Origin: Trichomonas vaginalis G3
Taxonomy: Eukaryota; Parabasalia; Trichomonadida; Trichomonadidae
NCBI RefSeq assembly: GCF_026262505.1
Contig: NC_067204.1
Span: 11,116,522 to 11,180,521, forward strand
Reading direction: 5' to 3'
DNA length: 64,000 nt
Shown: positions 37,938 to 48,659 of the stretch, one piece after another
Position numbering within the stretch: the first letter of the stretch is position 1
How the letters are laid out: the number at the start of each line of letters is the position of its first letter
The notes under the pieces: generated by a model
What the model was told of the DNA's origin: nothing
Databases searched by the model: none
What the model saw: only the letters and a program-made list of their open reading frames with translations
Position numbers and translations under genes: made by a program

Positions 37938-38005
37938 ACTTTATTTCCCGAACTAAAGTGATGATTCGTGTTTTTGATCGAAATTTTGATCATCTAATTC
38001 ATTGA
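37938..38005 (+). pseudogene. gene Z, unit 2: last codons after element B
   Basis: Right target duplication ACTTT (37938-37942) and then the gene Z end ISRTKVMIRVFDRNFDHLIH with TGA, directly comparable to 63279-63343 where no Polinton intervenes. Confidence 0.85.
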
Positions 38006-38731
38006 TTGATGAAATTATTCTTTTGTTTGTTAAAACAATAAATGTACTCTGTTTCTTTTCTGCAGTTGTATATCCTATTTTCTAACGCATATTTTGCAAT
38101 CTTTAGTAGGAGATTCAAGTGTTTCTTTTATAGATGTTCCAAAATTGCCGTTTCTCCTTGGAAAAGCACTGTCCAAAATCTTTCATCAATGAGGAGAAAG
38201 ACGGTGTTTCCACACCTTCCTCATTAAGATGATTTATTTTATCGTTAAGTTAAATGATATATATATATATTTTAATACTAATCACTTCAAATTGTTCTGG
38301 GTATTAAAAAAAATAATAAAAAATGGACATCTGATGGGTATTTTTTTATCATAGAATTTTTGTTTAGTTTACATTATTTTTAAAAAGGTCTAGAATTTGA
38401 AATGAGAATTCGTTTTCTAATATTTAATTATATTGAAATATAAGGTGAGGTTCAAGCATAAGAAAAAGTGACATCGCCTACAGCGATGTCACTTTTTCGA
38501 AAATTTCTCATTTGGACACTTTAACTCTTATATCTGAATAATCAAATGTGTTTAACAAAAAACTGACATTTCTCTTGTTGAAAACATGATTTCAATTTAT
38601 AGTTTCAATCAATTAAAACAATAGAAGATAAGAATAGAATACTACAAGATAGTATTCTTCAGAAATATAAAAAAACTTTTTACAATAAAAATACATAGAA
38701 ATATAAATAATAAAAACAAAAACAATAATAA
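38006..38731. other. intergenic stretch, unit 3 (3'-3' junction)
   Basis: Near-identical copy of 4927-5659, with the same 16-bp stem hairpin at 38462-38498. No supported gene. Confidence 0.6.
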
Positions 38732-40147
38732 TTATCTGTTGTTATTTGATTTCTGAAGAAGAGGTAATTCAGATGATTCTTTCTTAGTTTCTTTAACAAA
38801 TGCAGAACCATCATCACCATAGACGAAATCTCCACTTCCGCCGAAGTTAGAAACAGGAAGTTTGCCTTGTTTTGTAGATGATTTTTCGACCATCGCTGCT
38901 GTCTGTGACAAAACTTCGGCAACTGTCTGAACGTCCTTTTGAGTGGCGAATTTATCCATAGACGATGCAAGCTCTTTCACTCGTTCATTCAATCCGTTGA
39001 TGATAACTCTGAACTTGTTAAATACTTTCTCAACAAAATCGCGATCAACTTTTCTTTCAACAGCTGACATAAGTTCATTTTTGTTTTTGATGAAAAGTTC
39101 CATTTGTCCTTTCAACTGTTCCGATGTTTCCTTTTCAATTACATGGACAACTGTCTGCTCTGGCTGCGATTTAGACGTATTCCCAACATACAAAATATTA
39201 CCTGAAACTTGTGTTGAAATGTTATCATTTTCACTTTCACTTTTAACTGATTTTTTGTCATCGTTTTTCACTGATTTCTTGTCATCAATATCAAGCTTTG
39301 GAGGTGGAGAGTTATAGTTAGGCTGTCGAGAAATTATATGCATCAATCCAGAGATCTTTTTAGTCTTGAAGAACGTTGTTGACTGTTTCTTCTTTATGCC
39401 AATGTCATCTTCTGAAATTTCGCCACTGATCATGTCTTCGTTTTCGCTGTCTTCTCTGTATCTTCCTCTTCTTCCAAGTCTCATTCTTTCAAGTGTTGAT
39501 GTGCCTGATCCTGTTGGAAGAGAGCTAGATCTATCAGATTCATCTGGTGATTCATCGTCACCACCAACACGTGCAAATGTGAAGCTTGGATTATTGAAGA
39601 AACTGGGGACACATGTTGCCAAATTAAGTGGAGGAAGATGTTCTAAACCACTCGCGTTTGTTCTGATCAATTTGAATTCATCGATGATTGCGAGTACGAC
39701 ATCTCTAACATCTTTCTCATTCCTGTTGACGGCGTTCTTGATTCGAAGGATATCTTGAAGAGCAGCATCGATTTGGCCGCCAAGATGGTCAACTGTTTTT
39801 TCTAGTTTTTGATGTTCTTTTGCACGAATGTCGTTGTCTAACGGAATCAACATTCCTGCACGTGTTGCTGCTGTTTGATGTGCCATGATGCTTGAAAGCA
39901 TTGGACGGTTCGGAGATTCAGGATTTGATGGATTTTGCTGCAAATTATCAATTAATTGCTGCAAAACATCGACTCTTCTTGATAAAAGTGATTGTTCTGT
40001 CATTGCATTGACGAGAGCAGCTCTGTTTTGAGATGTAACTGCCCAAACTTCGTTGAGTTTTGGTGCATTATCTGATGTTGTGTGCATGAGCGCAATATCA
40101 AGAGCTTTTTGTAGAGAAGCGAGTCTGTTGTTAAGTAAATCGGCCAT
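38732..40147 (-). CDS. coiled-coil protein, unit 3 (intact, 471 aa)
   Basis: Start MADLLNNRLASLQKALDIAL. The N-terminal 165 residues are helical with several coiled-coil stretches (LLSRRVDVLQQLIDNLQQN). The middle (about 180-320) is low-complexity and charged (DDESPDESDRSSSLPTGSG, DDKKSVKNDDKKSVK). The C-terminal coil near 365-420 has VDRDFVEKVFNKFRVIINGL followed by NERVKELASSMDKFATQKDV. That pattern faintly recalls the DUF4795 coil of flagellar QRICH2-type proteins, which would suit a flagellate, but I would not assign it. Cytoskeletal or axonemal scaffold is a reasonable guess. Confidence 0.75.
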   Translation of the reverse strand: MADLLNNRLASLQKALDIALMHTTSDNAPKLNEVWAVTSQNRAALVNAMTEQSLLSRRVDVLQQLIDNLQQNPSNPESPNRPMLSSIMAHQTAATRAGMLIPLDNDIRAKEHQKLEKTVDHLGGQIDAALQDILRIKNAVNRNEKDVRDVVLAIIDEFKLIRTNASGLEHLPPLNLATCVPSFFNNPSFTFARVGGDDESPDESDRSSSLPTGSGTSTLERMRLGRRGRYREDSENEDMISGEISEDDIGIKKKQSTTFFKTKKISGLMHIISRQPNYNSPPPKLDIDDKKSVKNDDKKSVKSESENDNISTQVSGNILYVGNTSKSQPEQTVVHVIEKETSEQLKGQMELFIKNKNELMSAVERKVDRDFVEKVFNKFRVIINGLNERVKELASSMDKFATQKDVQTVAEVLSQTAAMVEKSSTKQGKLPVSNFGGSGDFVYGDDGSAFVKETKKESSELPLLQKSNNNR

Positions 40148-41095
40148 TGTTGTGTGTACTTGGTTGATTTGCTCTGTTGTACGTGCTTGAATTTGCTCAA
40201 TTAAGTCATTATCTCCGGCATCGCCTGTAATTATCTCTCAAATTTTGGCCATTTTTCGCAGTTTGATCGGACAAAACCTCGCATTTCGACGCGAGATCGA
40301 CACCAAAAATTCGGCAAAAATTATTAAAGGAGGTCTATCGTCGCAGATCACAAACTTAGTTTTAATGCAAGATTGCATACGAAAAATTTCGAACAAAAAT
40401 TCATAAACACGGAAATGTAAATCAGAGCAGAAAAATATATTGTATGAAGATGTCGACTACGATACGAAATTCGAAAAACGAGATATTTAGAAGATTCACA
40501 AAAAATTAGAGTCATTAATTCGCAATTGTATAATTTTGAAGACTACATTGAGTCAAATTAATAGATTTACATGATATTATAAAATAAATAATAAGAGTTT
40601 ACCAATAAAATTCTCGATTCAAGGTCGAAATTTTTTAAAAGTTCCTCTTCTTGGGAACTCGCTTAGATACTCTACCTGAAAATAGTATGAAAACTTCAAA
40701 GACTGTTAAGAACGGTCTCTGAAGTTTTTTGTTAACAATCAGTATCTGATTGTCGACTTTGTTCCTCAGTTTGGGTTCTTGCTTAGACATAGAGCCCAAG
40801 ATGAGGAACAAAAGACTTCAAAGAATGCTAAGAGCAATCTTTTAAGTCTTTCCTCAACAATCAGTATCTGATTGTTGAGGGAGTTCTTCTATGATGCCTG
40901 TTCAGTTATGGCATCACAGATAAGTAACATAGACTTAAAAGAACATGCTTTATAGTCTTTTTTCAACAATCAGTATCCGATTTTTGAGGAAGTTCCTCTT
41001 CTTGGGTTCAAGGTCCGAATATTTACCTAAAATACGAATCATAGTATTAAATCAAGAATAATATTTCGAAGCATAAAATTAAATTAAATAATATC
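40148..41095. repeat. intergenic with stem-loop repeat and empty MULE site, unit 3
   Basis: Holds the single uninterrupted ATATTTAGA (40483-40491), the empty counterpart of the MULE-like element, and then the three-unit stem-loop repeat at about 40607-40991. Nothing else recognised. Confidence 0.7.
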
Positions 41096-41268
41096 TTCAT
41101 GAAATAACTTTTCCATCAACTTCTACATCTATTGGATTTACTCCTGCTCCAATCGTCGGAACGTCTGATCAAGGAAAGAGCCACTCTTAATACGATGAAT
41201 TAAACTAGTTTTACCTACACCAGAATCACCAACGGCGATAATTCTCGGTGAAAGTTCTTCGTCGTTCA
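41096..41268 (-). pseudogene. Rab-type small GTPase fragment, unit 3
   Basis: Copy of 9592-9765. One base is missing near 41163 relative to unit 2, inside the switch I region, so the frame is broken as well as truncated. Confidence 0.75.
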
Positions 41269-41311
41269 TTGTAAAATTTGTCAAAAGTTGGTTCAGCGGA
41301 AATACAATCAA

Positions 41312-41736
41312 CGAAAATTTACAATTATTATGCCTCTTGTTGATGAATATTATTCAATAAACATTAAACAATTTAGATCCGGTAGTTCGAAATTTAAATG
41401 ATCACAAGCTTAGTTTACAACTATTCAATAAAAAACACCTGATAGTACTTTTTCCCTATGATAGAATTAGTATTTTTATGAATGAACAAGGTCGTAGAAT
41501 ATATACGTCATACTCTATCTTTTTACCGTTTCGATAGGTGAATAACATAAATTTTTGTTCAAACATTTTCAATTATCCAGGGTTGCTTATTCAAAAATGT
41601 GATTTTTATTCATGTCTAACATATTACAATTGGTTTGGAAACAGATCCAATGCTATTTAACTAAGATACACTGATATATCTTATACTCTGACTTCTTGAT
41701 AGAAAATTATAAATCAATTTATACAAAAATTAGTTT
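41312..41736. other. intergenic, nothing recognised (unit 3)
   Basis: Copy of 9808-10232, with no gene-like or structured content. Confidence 0.5.
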
Positions 41737-42552
41737 TTAATCTAATTTTAAAAACTGTTTCAATTCAGCAATTGAATTAACATTGTAACAATGTAAAATT
41801 TTGTATGTAGAGATGCATGGATCAATGTGTGTTGAGCGATTTCGTGTAGTATGGAATACTTCAGGAATTTTTGTGGGATATTTGTGAATTAGTTCTTCAA
41901 TTGAAACAGCAAATTCAAGGCACTTTTTCCATTCATCTTTTGTAGTTAAGAAACTACCTAATGCAAGTGGCTGAAAGTTTGTAACATATCGAATTAAATC
42001 ATTGCTAAGGGTGTTATCTAATCCATTTTCAGTAACTCGTTGTTTGTAAAGTTTACTTTTTTCAGCAAGAAATTTCATAAGTTTATGAACAGTATCAACG
42101 AAATCCCATGCATTGTGGTCAATATTATTATAATAATCAGCAATCTTCATTTGTAATGAATTTTGGATTTGATTACTGAAATAAATATATGGTAAGATAA
42201 ACTTGAAAAACGTAAATTTGTATGAATATGCTTGATTCAATCCTTCAAGATATTGATACATTTGATCTGATGAATTTGCTAAATAAGTGTAAATTTCTTC
42301 AAATTCTTGTTTAGAAATGTAATGAGGTTTTATAAATTTTAAAAAAGTATAGCATTTGTCTTGTGCTTGAGCATAATATGAGTAAAGTTTTGTTGGAATA
42401 AGATCAGGGTCAAGATTATATAATTTTTCACTAAGATCAATAACATGATTTACATACTCTTCAGAATTATCAACAAGATAACTACATCTTGAAGTAATTT
42501 GCTTATAACATCTCTGGTGAGATATTGTAAAAAAGCCTTCTCTATCAAACAT
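41737..42552 (-). CDS. unknown 271-aa protein, unit 3 (intact)
   Basis: Start at MFDREGFFTISHQRC, the first ATG; the frame is open a little further upstream but without ATG. Largely helical, with a repeated pattern of two similar halves: an N-terminal half with RCSYLVDNSEEYVNHVIDL and Tyr-rich helices, then ADYYNNIDHNAWDFVDTVHK and a Leu-rich end (LKQFLKLD). No signal peptide or membrane segment is evident. I do not recognise it. It is divergent from gene Z. Confidence 0.65.
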   Translation of the reverse strand: MFDREGFFTISHQRCYKQITSRCSYLVDNSEEYVNHVIDLSEKLYNLDPDLIPTKLYSYYAQAQDKCYTFLKFIKPHYISKQEFEEIYTYLANSSDQMYQYLEGLNQAYSYKFTFFKFILPYIYFSNQIQNSLQMKIADYYNNIDHNAWDFVDTVHKLMKFLAEKSKLYKQRVTENGLDNTLSNDLIRYVTNFQPLALGSFLTTKDEWKKCLEFAVSIEELIHKYPTKIPEVFHTTRNRSTHIDPCISTYKILHCYNVNSIAELKQFLKLD

Positions 42553-42597
42553 TGATATAAAAATTTTCTTATCGTTTTGTAAAGTGATATAATTCAA

Positions 42598-42956
42598 TAA
42601 AAATTTTTATGTCGTTTTTCCAAATATCGATTTTACCAAACAACTGTATATTTATATTTATTCAAATTCGTAACAAAATTTTTCTCAATCACAATCATAA
42701 AATCATATTGAATAAAGCACCGCTAAATTTTGTAAATATCTCAAATCAAATATATTGTCATTCGACAATTTTTGGATTGTTGGCTTGTCAATTCATATAT
42801 AACATATTTTAATAATAGTGTAAAAATTGAAAAGGTGGGACGATTTTCAATAATTCCTCTATTTTGGAATTCTTGATAAAGATTGATAGTTTTATAAAAT
42901 ATTTCCAGTATTCATTGTAAAGCTATCAATCTTTACAAAAAATAAAGAAACAATAA
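42598..42956. promoter_or_regulatory. divergent upstream region with hairpin before gene Z, unit 3
   Basis: Copy of 11095-11453, including the 12-bp inverted repeat AAAGATTGATAG / CTATCAATCTTT just before the gene Z start. Confidence 0.45.
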
Positions 42957-43298
42957 ATGGGCCGATATGTTGCTGGGCGTTTATTAGACTTTCTTGAAAA
43001 CATATACCGCTATAATTACTTTGTAAAAATTTTTTCCATCATTCTACTTGCTATCCAAGTTGTCCTTTTATATGGAGACTTTAAATGGCAAGAAAATCCG
43101 AAGAACCCAATGTCGGACCAACTTAACGTCACAAATCTAACTCTTCCAAATGGTATTAAAAAACCTTCTGATTTTGATTCATATTTTAGAGTTAAATTAT
43201 CTATTACGATTTTACAATTTTTATATTTCATTACAATGTTTGTTATCATAGTTATAATTTTAATCAAGAAATCAAGAACGAAAAAAAAACACTTTTAG
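42957..43298 (+). pseudogene. gene Z, unit 3: N-terminal membrane segment
   Basis: Same two hydrophobic segments as unit 2. The A-run near 43281 has nine bases and ends the frame at KKKHF; unit 2 has eight. Confidence 0.65.
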
Positions 43299-43345
43299 AG
43301 TATTTACAAACGATTATTGATACATTACAAGAATATCAAAACGGC

Positions 43346-44830
43346 ATGCCACGTCATATAACTAATCAACTTGATCATGAAAAAATTGCTGATATTTTTT
43401 GGCATATCAATGAAGAAAGGTTCCCCGACAAAAGCGAATTGACGAAAATATCAGCGCAAATCAATCAATATTTTGCATGCATTCCACTTTCAGGTGTAAC
43501 TTCTAAATCCAAAATTTCTTTAAATTCAAATGCAGAATACAAGTTCACCTCCTATAACAGTCTCACAAAAGATAGTCTCACGCTGCGCCCAAAATCAATC
43601 AATGATATCCAAGATATATATTTTGTTCCAATTCACTTTTTTACCTTTCTCATAATTATTATTTGTTTTGTAGCTTTGCCTGAGTCAGCTGAGAAAATCT
43701 ATAACAATGAAACACTTCCTTACGATGAAAACATTACTGATAAAATTCTGAGTGTTGCAAAAGTTACAACAGATAAATCAGAATGCGTTATTTATATTGT
43801 TATTGATGGTGTTACTTTATTTATCGAACTTCTTGTTTATTTTGTACAAATATATATTTATTATTACGTGATTCCAAAGCTAGTTGAGGAATTTAATGAT
43901 TCAGATCCTATTTCAAATGAATTCATTGAAGACTTGGCAAGAACATATAGAATTTGTCCTTGGCCACATCTTGAAAGAATTAAACTAACTTATTCGATTT
44001 GTATTGGTCATAATGTTCACAATGAAATTCTAATGGAGCAACTTTCCTATAGCCAAATCGCTAATGGAGAACTGATAATTGGGAATAATTCGTCAGATAT
44101 TAGCATTAAACCATCTACAATAATGAGCCAACTGACTCAAATCAATAATCATTTATCAACTTCTTTGAATGATATATCAAATCTTATTCTTAAAAACCAG
44201 AGCCGATATCAAGGAATTCTTCAATCTATTGCTAATGAAAACGCTGTATTCAATCAAATAATGTTAAACTTTACGAATTTAATGTTTACAAATACTAACT
44301 TGTATAATGTTCATAGAACAATCTATGACTACAACTTACGTTTGCAGGACCAATTTCAATACCTTCAAAGATTTAATCAACCCGTCAGAAATATTTCCCA
44401 TATATTTGTTTTCTAATCCAGAAATTACAAACATTAACAGAAATAGTTACATCTTATTATAATGATTACTTGAATTATACTCAACATAATTTATTTTTAC
44501 AAGAATGAAGGTGATCTTACTGTAGATATTATAGGATTTATTCCATAAAAGGCTGGCAAATAACATTGCTTCTCGCAGGCGCTTAATGATTTTATTCATG
44601 GAAATAGACGATTTACAATTGAAGATCTGAAAAAATTAAGAAATGACCTCAATATATTAGAAAGAGAACTCACTAATTTTACAAGATGTACTTGAAGAGA
44701 TTTGATCATTTGAGTTCACTTGAGAAATTTAATAGGGTTAATTTGATACCTCTTGGAGAATACATCGTCCATTTTTTTTCAAATCTCATGATTGAATTTG
44801 CACAGTTTGCTGCAATCGACATCTTTTCCG
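43346..44830 (+). pseudogene. gene Z, unit 3: main body up to element C
   Basis: Open and near-identical to unit 2 for 356 codons; then several single-base indels between about 44390 and 44700 break the frame. This stretch is clearly more decayed than the same region of unit 2. Element C enters at ATTAC (44831-44835). Confidence 0.75.
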
Positions 44831-45066
44831 ATTACAGTTAGTATACAAGTCTCGTGTATGGAGGCATTGCGTTCCTCCATACGCAATACTTGTGAATTTG
44901 ACACTTTACAAAACCGTTAACGTATATTTTACAACACAAACACAAACACCAACTTAACCTTAAATATTTATAAACCCACCAACCACTTCACCTCACTAAC
45001 GACTTCACTAACGAATTCACTAATGTTTTCACTAACGAACTCACTACTGTAAAAATAAACGTTCTC

Positions 45067-45394
45067 ACCTTACAAAAGTATTGCAACTCTTCCCATTGCT
45101 GTGCTTCACACAATAGTTCATATTCTTCAGTATCGCTGCTGTCGCTCCAATCGTCAGAGTCAAAGTCACTGTCAAAACAAATGTTAGTAAGTTTTGACAA
45201 AGCTAATGAAACACGTTTACCGTTTGTATCGTATGCTTGTATATAAACTTTCCATTCTTCATTCCTTCATAAACGCTCAAACTAACTTTACCCTTTCTCC
45301 CTCGTATCTGATAGAATGTATTTTCACGAGGAACGAAGAACAAATTCTTGAACTCATGACCGTTGTAGTTTGTTATCTCAATAGTTTTCGTCAT
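45067..45394 (-). pseudogene. element C: left copy of the terminal-repeat gene
   Basis: Homologous to 4092-4418, reading outward; looks broken. The right copy (59217-59543) is whole. Confidence 0.6.
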
Positions 45395-45490
45395 TTACAT
45401 CCAAATAAAAATTTTCAGTAAATAAAAAAATAAAATAAAAATTAATGATATCACCACCCTCACACGTATGAAAACATAGCACAAAAATAA

Positions 45491-45542
45491 TGTTTATGTT
45501 AGAATGTTAGATCTAACACGTTTTCTAACACGTTTTCTAACC
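45491..45542. promoter_or_regulatory. GTTAG palindrome cluster 1 (element C)
   Basis: GTTAGAATGTTAGATCTAAC followed by two CTAAC half-sites. Its position matches GGTGA cluster 1 of element B at 16418-16469. Other C clusters are at 48594-48641, 49719-49766 and 59069-59113. Confidence 0.65.
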
Positions 45543-45553
45543 TTGTGAATTCA

Positions 45554-45940
45554 TTACTTTATAACTCTCTTCCTTGGTTTCTTTTTAGTTGCTTTCTTCA
45601 CGTCTGTCTCCAACTTGACTGTCTTTCTTCTTGTTTCACCAACGTTTGCATTTGTTATGTCAAACATTTCTCTTCTTACTTCATGAGGTACTGAACGTCT
45701 ATGATATAAGTCAATAGCAATGTCATTTAAAGGAAATGCTCTTGCATGGACTTCGTCCTCGCCGCGTTGCGGCTTTATGAACTCATGAATTCTATCATAA
45801 CTTATTGCACCATTATAGTCTTTAATGAAGTCAGCGAGTGCTTTTTTGTTTGTCGCGTAATGTTTTGCAACATCTATATTAGCTTCTGTAAGAAGTTGTT
45901 TTATTTCCGAGTGTTCTAACTTAGACAACTTCCGATACAT
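45554..45940 (-). pseudogene. element C: polymerase-related remnant
   Basis: Starts MYRKLSKLEHSEIKQLL like the polymerase of B and includes the KPQRGEDEVH palindromic-insert peptide and one VRREMFDITNANVG repeat. No exonuclease or polymerase motifs are present, so no polymerase activity is expected. Confidence 0.75.
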
Positions 45941-45989
45941 CTTTAGTAGGAAATAAAAAAATATTTTTGAAAAAATAAACTTAGAAAAA

Positions 45990-46370
45990 TTATTTCTTTC
46001 TATATTTGCCATTCCGAACTTCGAAAAGATGTTTTATACCAGCATAGAATTTTTCTCTAGAGCTTGGTCTTATATCGTTTTCATGACAATATTTTCTATA
46101 TTCTTCATATAAAGCCTTTTTTTCATACATTTTATAAGGACAATCTAACCAGAATAGCGCATATCCATTTTCGTTATCTAGGTCTCTATATGTTTGTGGA
46201 ATTTCGCTTTCTTCTGTTTGTAGAATTTCGCTTTCTCTATTTAGTTCTATGTCTATATATTGTGGCTTAAAAGGATGTGGGCAGAAGGGTCTGGCGCTAT
46301 GTAAAAAGTTAATTTTTCTGTCATCTTTTCTATCGGATAAAAAATATTTTTTGAAAAAATTAGATTACAT
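45990..46370 (-). pseudogene. element C: helicase/primase C-terminus-like fragment (absent from B)
   Basis: An open stretch without an ATG start, too little gene-like for a simple ORF search. It reads FLHSARPFCPHPFKPQY, an acidic linker, then LFWLDCPYKMYEKKALYEEY and RKYCHENDIRPSSREKFYAG, ending VRNGKYRKK. The spacing of Y-E-Y-R-K-Y-C with a following P-S-x-x-x-F recalls the winged-helix C-terminus of D5-type viral helicase-primases. Element B has nothing like it, so it is probably left from another element lineage. The assignment is tentative. Confidence 0.35.
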
Positions 46371-46413
46371 TTTTTTAAGTTATTTTTCAAAATAATTTAA
46401 TATTTTTATTTTA

Positions 46414-46887
46414 ATGAAACACATGCAAGATTGCAAGTTCTTTTCATACAATGCTCTCGCTACTGCCATCAAGAATGAGTTCAATAATGCTTCAAACGTC
46501 AATGTTATCTTTAACAAGAAGTTTGTGAAAGAATCTAAGTTTGGTCAGTATGTCAGACCATTAGCTATTGTCATTGACCGCAAACGTTATACTTCACAAG
46601 AGTTAGCAGTAGTTTTGAAACAAAAGGGTTTCTTCGTGAATGTCAAAGATACTCATTATACTATTATAAAGAACTCCAACATTGACTTCTTCAGTATTGC
46701 TATGAATCTTTCCGAACAGAAAGAATATAAGAAGGGTGAAACAAATGTGAAATATTATTCTTCATCTCTGAAAACAATAACGAACAAAGATGTTATACAA
46801 AAGTTCTTACCAAAGGTTGAAGAAGCTTCTATTGACATTGACGAAGGAAGTGAAATGGTTGAAGAAATTGACCCTGAAGCTATTTAA
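46414..46887 (+). CDS. element C: 157-aa unknown protein
   Basis: Close copy of 24573-25046 with a few substitutions. Whole. Followed at 46902-46939 by the only GGTGA-type palindrome cluster left in element C, itself imperfect. Confidence 0.55.
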   Translation: MKHMQDCKFFSYNALATAIKNEFNNASNVNVIFNKKFVKESKFGQYVRPLAIVIDRKRYTSQELAVVLKQKGFFVNVKDTHYTIIKNSNIDFFSIAMNLSEQKEYKKGETNVKYYSSSLKTITNKDVIQKFLPKVEEASIDIDEGSEMVEEIDPEAI

Positions 46888-46990
46888 CCAAAAATATATT
46901 TTTGGTGAAGAGGTGAGATGTCACCCGTTTTTTCACCTGTTTTCTCTTCGTTAATGTTGTCGTGACTTCTTCGTTAATGTTGTCGTGACT

Positions 46991-47770
46991 TCATTCTTCC
47001 TCTTTGAAGTTATCGAAATATTCTGTTATTTTTTCCTTCAGTAATGGTAAGTCTTCTTTGAATGTAAGTATTGTACAACCTTTCATATCATAGTGTGTTT
47101 GAGGAAGAGTATTTTTGACAATTTCTTTTATTTGCTCATTCGGTGTCATTGAAATCGGTAAGTTTTCACGATAGAACCAGTTTCTGTCAGATTTGTAAAT
47201 CTTAGCAAGGTCATAAAAGCTCTTGTTGTTTCTTCTGACTAAATGCAACATAACCATATCTCTATCTTCTTCTTTCTCCATCTCTTCAGCGTAAATCATA
47301 TACTTATAGCTTTTTTCCTTTCCTTTTGGTACTGAACGTGGTATTCTTTTCTGTATGCTTTTGTCTTCTTTCATCATATCTTCTCTCTGCTTTGTACAAA
47401 GTTCGTCAAGTAGCATAAGTATGTAGATTGCATAACGAGGTGAAGCCCACATTGCTATTGAACTAACTAGGAACTTATGAACATATATACCTTTTAGATG
47501 TGATGGTAAGTTTTGTCTGTCTTGGTACATCTTTTTAAGTTCTACATGTTCAAACTCACTGAGGAGTTCATGAGTGCTATTTAATTCAAACCATTCATTT
47601 GGTTTCTTAGTATCTGGTGCAAAACATGCTGTCAAAATACTTTGCATTTGGTACATGTCGTCTTTGACTGAACGAATGAGTCTCAATTGTTTGTTATACT
47701 GTATGTATTCGTATTCTTCATTAATGGCTTCATGAACTATAACTGTTGTTGTGTTCTCTGATGTTGACAT
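46991..47770 (-). CDS. element C: KilA-N domain protein, divergent domain
   Basis: 259 aa from MSTSENTTT. The start (EAINEEYEYIQYNKQLRLIR) and the C-terminal half are almost the same as in element B. The KilA-N domain between them is strongly different: NEWFELNSTHELLSEFEHVE and HLKGIYVHKFLVSSIAMWAS against YHWFENQQ and GYYVHRLLVNAVAIWASP in B. The frame is complete, so exchange of the DNA-binding domain is more likely than decay. Confidence 0.8.
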   Translation of the reverse strand: MSTSENTTTVIVHEAINEEYEYIQYNKQLRLIRSVKDDMYQMQSILTACFAPDTKKPNEWFELNSTHELLSEFEHVELKKMYQDRQNLPSHLKGIYVHKFLVSSIAMWASPRYAIYILMLLDELCTKQREDMMKEDKSIQKRIPRSVPKGKEKSYKYMIYAEEMEKEEDRDMVMLHLVRRNNKSFYDLAKIYKSDRNWFYRENLPISMTPNEQIKEIVKNTLPQTHYDMKGCTILTFKEDLPLLKEKITEYFDNFKEEE

Positions 47771-47830
47771 TGCTGTTCTTACATACAAGATAAAAATTTT
47801 TCTTAGAAAAAAATTAGCGTTATTTTCTGA
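47771..47830 (-). promoter_or_regulatory. element C-type leader and promoter
   Basis: Leader motif CTTGTATGTAAGAACA before the start, preceded by the C-specific tract AATTTTTCTTAGAAAAAAATT. The same tract lies before the genes at 48469 and 49616. In B the matching place holds an AATAAATAAAAATAAAA tract. Confidence 0.55.
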
Positions 47831-47857
47831 CTTTCACAAAAGACCAAAAATAAACGC

Positions 47858-48469
47858 TTTACATGTATTTTTCAGCAACTTCGTCAAATAATTTTATAGC
47901 TTTATCTATCTCATCTACTTCAAACGTTTCTTTACCTTTTATGGGAGCACCATACATTTTCTCAAACTTTTCAAGTAGTTCTGTTTCTGCAGCTCTCATA
48001 TCATTAACGAACACAACCTTGACTCTATTGACTGTACTGTCATATCTTTGAGTTATATTATATGTTCTTCCTATCTTATATCTCTTTGTATTGAAGTCCT
48101 TCGGTTCTGAACGATGTAAAGTAAGCCTTCACTGCAACGTTCCGTATCGAATGAACCATAAGTTATGAAGTTATATCCAACAACAGGGTCAATCCACAGA
48201 AGAATTATTGGTATAAGACTTTTGTCAATGAGATATGCTGTAGTTCCATAGAATCTTACCGATATCATGAGCTCAGGATTTCTTGTCAAAATTTTCTGAG
48301 TAGAAGCAATTCTAACCCAGTCCTTTGTTTTCTTTCCAGAAGGTGTTATAATGTCTGACAAAGAATATTTGTTGTATTTCTTACAGTATCTTACGTTTAA
48401 ATCACCAATTCTAACCACTTTGGTGTCATTGTCAATCTTTCTTACTGTTTCAAACTCAATGTTTGACAT
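47858..48469 (-). pseudogene. element C: KilA-N-like/T5orf172 gene copy
   Basis: Homologous to 26285-26896, with the same KilA-like N-terminal region and T5orf172 C-terminal region; looks broken about once. Confidence 0.75.
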
Positions 48470-48593
48470 TACTGTCTTTACATACAAGATAAAAATTTTT
48501 CTTAGAAAAAAATTAGCGTTATTTTTCTATCTTAAGGAAATGTCAAAACTCATGAATTTTCGTGAATTTCCTTATGAAAGAAAAAATAATGTT

Positions 48594-48641
48594 TATGTTA
48601 GCATGTTAGATCTAACACGTTTTCTAACCACTTTTCTAACA
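48594..48641. promoter_or_regulatory. GTTAG palindrome cluster 2 (element C)
   Basis: ATGTTAGATCTAACACG plus two more CTAAC half-sites, at the place of GGTGA cluster 3 of B (27004-27073). Confidence 0.65.
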
Positions 48642-48659
48642 TCGAAGAAAACTATTTAC

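Larger units (their letters stand above)
44836..45632. repeat. element C: left terminal inverted repeat
   Basis: 797 bp, paired with 58979-59772. The minisatellite is reduced to about three degenerate units. It includes the terminal-repeat gene, a GTTAG palindrome cluster, and, at its inner edge, the basic tail sequence of the 170-aa gene from the other end, because the repeat reaches into that gene. Confidence 0.88.
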
